This document shows positions 14,501 through 15,588 of a stretch of 15,588 bases of DNA, in pieces. A model generated the notes under the pieces. That model did not search any database and was not told the DNA's origin. It saw nothing but the letters and a program-made list of their open reading frames with translations. This stretch comes from JAKASX01 sp035534495 (GTDB lineage Bacteria; Acidobacteriota; Terriglobia; Acidiferrales; UBA7541), in contig DATLRW010000040.1 in the NCBI GenBank assembly GCA_035534495.1, forward strand, positions 1-15,588. Reading direction: 5' to 3'. The position numbers and the translations under genes are program-made. Each line of letters opens with the position of its first letter. Within the stretch, counting starts at the first letter, position 1.

Positions 14501-14506
14501 AATATA
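14501..14506 (-). promoter_or_regulatory. Possible -10 element for the hybrid kinase gene
   Basis: Reading -, TATATT (five of six to consensus) lies 14 nt before the chosen GTG start. A convincing -35 at 16-18 nt is not present; TTGGCT lies 21 nt upstream. It favours the GTG 14486 start over longer forms. Confidence 0.3.
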
Positions 14507-14603
14507 CATCCGATGCCTTTCGAGTGGAGCCAACGTATTTTTGAGTTTTCCACAGGCTGGGCGATGCAGCTGAAACGAGCTGGTGGCGTTCCCGGTTCAA
14601 GTT

Positions 14604-14626
14604 CCACGGGGGCAACAGATCCGTGG
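14604..14626. repeat. Short inverted repeat at the 3' edge of the tRNA remnant
   Basis: CCACGG (14604-14609) and CCGTGG (14621-14626) form a 6-bp stem with an 11-nt loop, overlapping the CCA end of the tRNA-Leu remnant. On the - strand it lies just after the remnant, where the terminator of the original tRNA gene might have been; no T run follows. Confidence 0.3.
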
Positions 14627-14680
14627 TGCCCGGGGCGAGATTCAAACTCGCACGGTCCCTTCGGGCCGGGGGATTTTAAG
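14624..14680 (-). pseudogene. 3' half of a tRNA-Leu(UAA) gene; candidate integration site (att)
   Basis: Read on the - strand, 14680 to 14624 gives an anticodon loop CTTAAAA, the 3' anticodon-stem strand TCCCC, a long type-II variable arm containing CCC-GAA-GGG, a perfect 5-bp T stem (GCGAG/CTCGC), the 3' acceptor strand CCCGGGC, discriminator A and an encoded CCA. Long variable arm plus UAA anticodon identify leucine. The 5' half is missing: bases upstream (14681-14760) do not pair with the anticodon stem or the acceptor strand. The T loop reads TTTGAAT, with T in place of the invariant C56, another sign of decay. A 57-nt fragment beginning exactly in the anticodon loop and running to CCA is the usual scar of tyrosine-integrase insertion into tRNA genes. 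Confidence 0.7.
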
Positions 14681-14792
14681 CGCTACTCCTGTTCGTGTAA
14701 TCAACGGCAAACACTCAAGTTGTATTCCACATGCGTGAAAATGGGTAAATTTCCGTGTAAGTCGCAAGCGGCATGAATCGAAGGCATAAATC

Positions 14793-14821
14793 TTGACACA
14801 CTATAACCTTAGACTTAGTCT
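14793..14821 (+). promoter_or_regulatory. Promoter of the perR gene
   Basis: TTGACA (14793-14798) is a perfect -35 hexamer. With a 17-nt spacer the -10 would be TAGTCT at 14816-14821, three of six to consensus but inside the operator described next. Transcription would start 3-6 nt before the ATG at 14831, so the leader is very short and no Shine-Dalgarno is present. Confidence 0.55.
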
Positions 14822-14823
14822 AA
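14809..14823 (+). promoter_or_regulatory. PerR-box operator overlapping the perR promoter
   Basis: TTAGACT-T-AGTCTAA is a perfect 7-1-7 inverted repeat, the size and symmetry of PerR/Fur boxes (Bacillus PerR consensus TTATAATNATTATAA; the TTA...TAA ends agree). It covers the presumed -10 region directly before a gene for a PerR-like protein, so binding would block RNA polymerase. Autorepression relieved by peroxide is the natural reading. Confidence 0.7.
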
Positions 14824-14830
14824 CTCCCTC

Positions 14831-15256
14831 ATGAACGCCGAGGCGATCAAAAAATCCCTGGAGGGCAGCGGGCTGCGGTGCACGCCGCAGCGCTACGCCG
14901 TGATGGCTTTCCTGACGGAACAGGCCAGTCATCCCACGGCGGCGGAAATCTTCAAGGCCGTGAATCGCTCGGACCCGCGCTGTTCGAGGGCCACCACGTA
15001 TAACAATCTGCGGGATCTGGTGCAGGCGGGTCTGGTGCGTGAAGTGGCCGTCGAGGGCCGCGCCGCCAGGTTCGATGCGAAAGGCATGCGGCATCACCAC
15101 TTCATCTGCGACCTCTGCGGCGGCGTCGAGGACATGGAGTGGTGCGACGTGCCCAGGCCTGTCTCGGGATCTCTCGGCAGGCGGGTTCTTCGCGAATCCG
15201 AGCTCATTTTCCGGGGGCTGTGTACGCAGTGCGCCCCGCGGCACGTTTCCCGTTGA
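14831..15256 (+). CDS. perR: Fur-family peroxide-responsive repressor PerR
   Basis: A 141-residue Fur-family regulator. The N-terminal winged helix includes TPQRYAVMAFL (18-28), HPTAAEIF (34-41) and the recognition helix SRATTYNNLRDLVQAGLV (52-69). The dimerisation domain has HHHFICDLCGGVEDME. Aligned with Bacillus subtilis PerR (constant offset of 3), all five regulatory metal ligands are kept: H34, D82, H88, H90 and D101. The Asp at 101, where Fur proteins have Glu, supports PerR rather than Fur. Two CXXC pairs (C93/C96 and C131/C134) should hold the structural zinc. PerR with Fe(II) represses peroxide-defence genes until peroxide oxidises one of the ligand histidines. A perfect inverted repeat covers its own promoter, and catalase-peroxidase katG follows 151 nt downstream on the same strand. 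ATG 14831 is the only start consistent with the promoter position. Confidence 0.9.
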   Translation: MNAEAIKKSLEGSGLRCTPQRYAVMAFLTEQASHPTAAEIFKAVNRSDPRCSRATTYNNLRDLVQAGLVREVAVEGRAARFDAKGMRHHHFICDLCGGVEDMEWCDVPRPVSGSLGRRVLRESELIFRGLCTQCAPRHVSR

Positions 15257-15346
15257 CGGTGGCGGGTGCGTGGACAGCACAATGAATCGTGTGCCCGCCG
15301 GCAAGCGCGGCCGCCGGCGATTGGCAAAAGGGAAAGCCAGGACGGG

Positions 15347-15374
15347 TTCGCAGTTCGTCGCAGTCCTTTAAACT
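15347..15374 (+). promoter_or_regulatory. Possible katG promoter
   Basis: TTCGCA (15347-15352) and TAAACT (15369-15374) are 16 nt apart, each four of six to consensus. The A/T-rich TTTAAACTAAA around the second hexamer contains only a short TTTA/TAAA symmetry, not a full PerR box. katG may also be read from the perR promoter. Confidence 0.3.
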
Positions 15375-15395
15375 AAATTTTGACGAATCGGAAAG

Positions 15396-15401
15396 AAGGA
15401 G
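15396..15401 (+). promoter_or_regulatory. Strong ribosome binding site of katG
   Basis: AAGGAG ends 6 nt before the katG ATG. It is a near-perfect Shine-Dalgarno, in contrast to perR and the lipid genes, which have none, and it fixes the katG start. Confidence 0.8.
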
Positions 15402-15407
15402 CCAAGC

Positions 15408-15588
15408 ATGTCAAGCGAAACGAAGTGCCCGTTCGCGGGCGCAGCCCCTACACAGACGAACCGTGACTGGTGGCCGAACCAGTTGGACCTTCGAGCTCTT
15501 CACCAGCACTCCGCCCTGTCCAATCCGATGGGCGAGGAGTTCGACTACGCCAAGGAATTCAAGAGTCTCGACCTTGACGCCGTAATCA
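15408..15588 (+). CDS. katG: Catalase-peroxidase KatG, N-terminal part (cut by window end)
   Basis: The first 60 residues of a heme catalase-peroxidase. The segment NRDWWPNQLDLRALHQHS (18-35), followed by NPMGEEFDYAKEF (39-51) and LDLDAV, is the highly conserved start of bacterial KatG, which runs about 720-750 residues. KatG removes hydrogen peroxide by catalase and peroxidase reactions. The catalytic Arg-Trp-His of the distal pocket lies beyond the window and cannot be checked. ATG 15408 follows a strong AAGGAG. Its position behind perR suggests induction by peroxide. Confidence 0.93.
   Translation, partial: MSSETKCPFAGAAPTQTNRDWWPNQLDLRALHQHSALSNPMGEEFDYAKEFKSLDLDAVI

Noticed and set aside
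14624..14760. Intact tRNA-Leu(UAA), or one split by a group I intron in the anticodon loop
   Set aside because: No complementary 5' acceptor (GCCCGGG) or D arm is found upstream on the - strand, and CTT of the loop is contiguous with AAAATCC, so there is no intron boundary within the anticodon.
15365..15385. Second PerR box before katG
   Set aside because: TTTAAACTAAATTTT has only a 4-bp TTTA/TAAA symmetry; the arms do not extend to 7-1-7 as in the perR operator.

Overview
The window reads as chromosomal DNA from a GC-rich Gram-negative bacterium. A Solibacter/Bryobacter-type acidobacterium is my best guess. It rests on the mix of an OprB-type outer-membrane porin end, a Tat-dependent MmgE/PrpD protein, a very large secreted protein of Ig-like repeats and a PerR-KatG pair. 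It is an inference from gene style, not a database match.

Layout. Positions 1-4853 run on the + strand: the end of a carbohydrate porin, then a five-gene lipid/acyl-metabolism cluster (enoyl-CoA hydratase family enzyme, free-standing acyl carrier protein, AMP-forming acyl ligase, diacylglycerol/long-chain-base-type lipid kinase, PlsC-type acyltransferase). The last three are joined by GTGA start/stop overlaps and must be translated from one message. Positions 4927-14486 run on the - strand: a 1280-residue secreted protein with seven Ig-like repeats, a CDP-alcohol phosphatidyltransferase resembling phosphatidylinositol-phosphate synthases, a Rieske iron-sulfur protein without its usual cytochrome b neighbour, a Tat-signal MmgE/PrpD protein, and a GAF-PAS-histidine kinase-receiver hybrid sensor whose 3' end overlaps the MmgE/PrpD start. 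Positions 14831-15588 return to the + strand: a PerR peroxide sensor and the start of catalase-peroxidase katG, cut by the window edge.

How the genes work together. The first cluster has the parts to activate a fatty acid, hold it on a dedicated carrier, modify it, phosphorylate a lipid alcohol and acylate a lipid phosphate; its product is not evident. The CDP-alcohol phosphatidyltransferase suggests the organism also makes an inositol-type headgroup. The hybrid kinase and MmgE/PrpD protein look co-transcribed. PerR keeps all five metal ligands of the family and has a perfect 7-1-7 inverted repeat over its own promoter, so autoregulation and control of katG are likely.

The most unusual structural signals are: (1) the 3' half of a tRNA-Leu(UAA) gene at 14624-14680, starting exactly in the anticodon loop with no 5' half beside it, the typical scar of an element integrated into a tRNA gene; (2) a long inverted repeat that can fold into a branched leader before the acyl ligase gene; (3) a hairpin leader and an operator-like palindrome before the giant Ig-repeat gene; and (4) -10-like hexamers only 8-14 nt before several start codons lacking a Shine-Dalgarno, suggesting short-leader or leaderless mRNAs.
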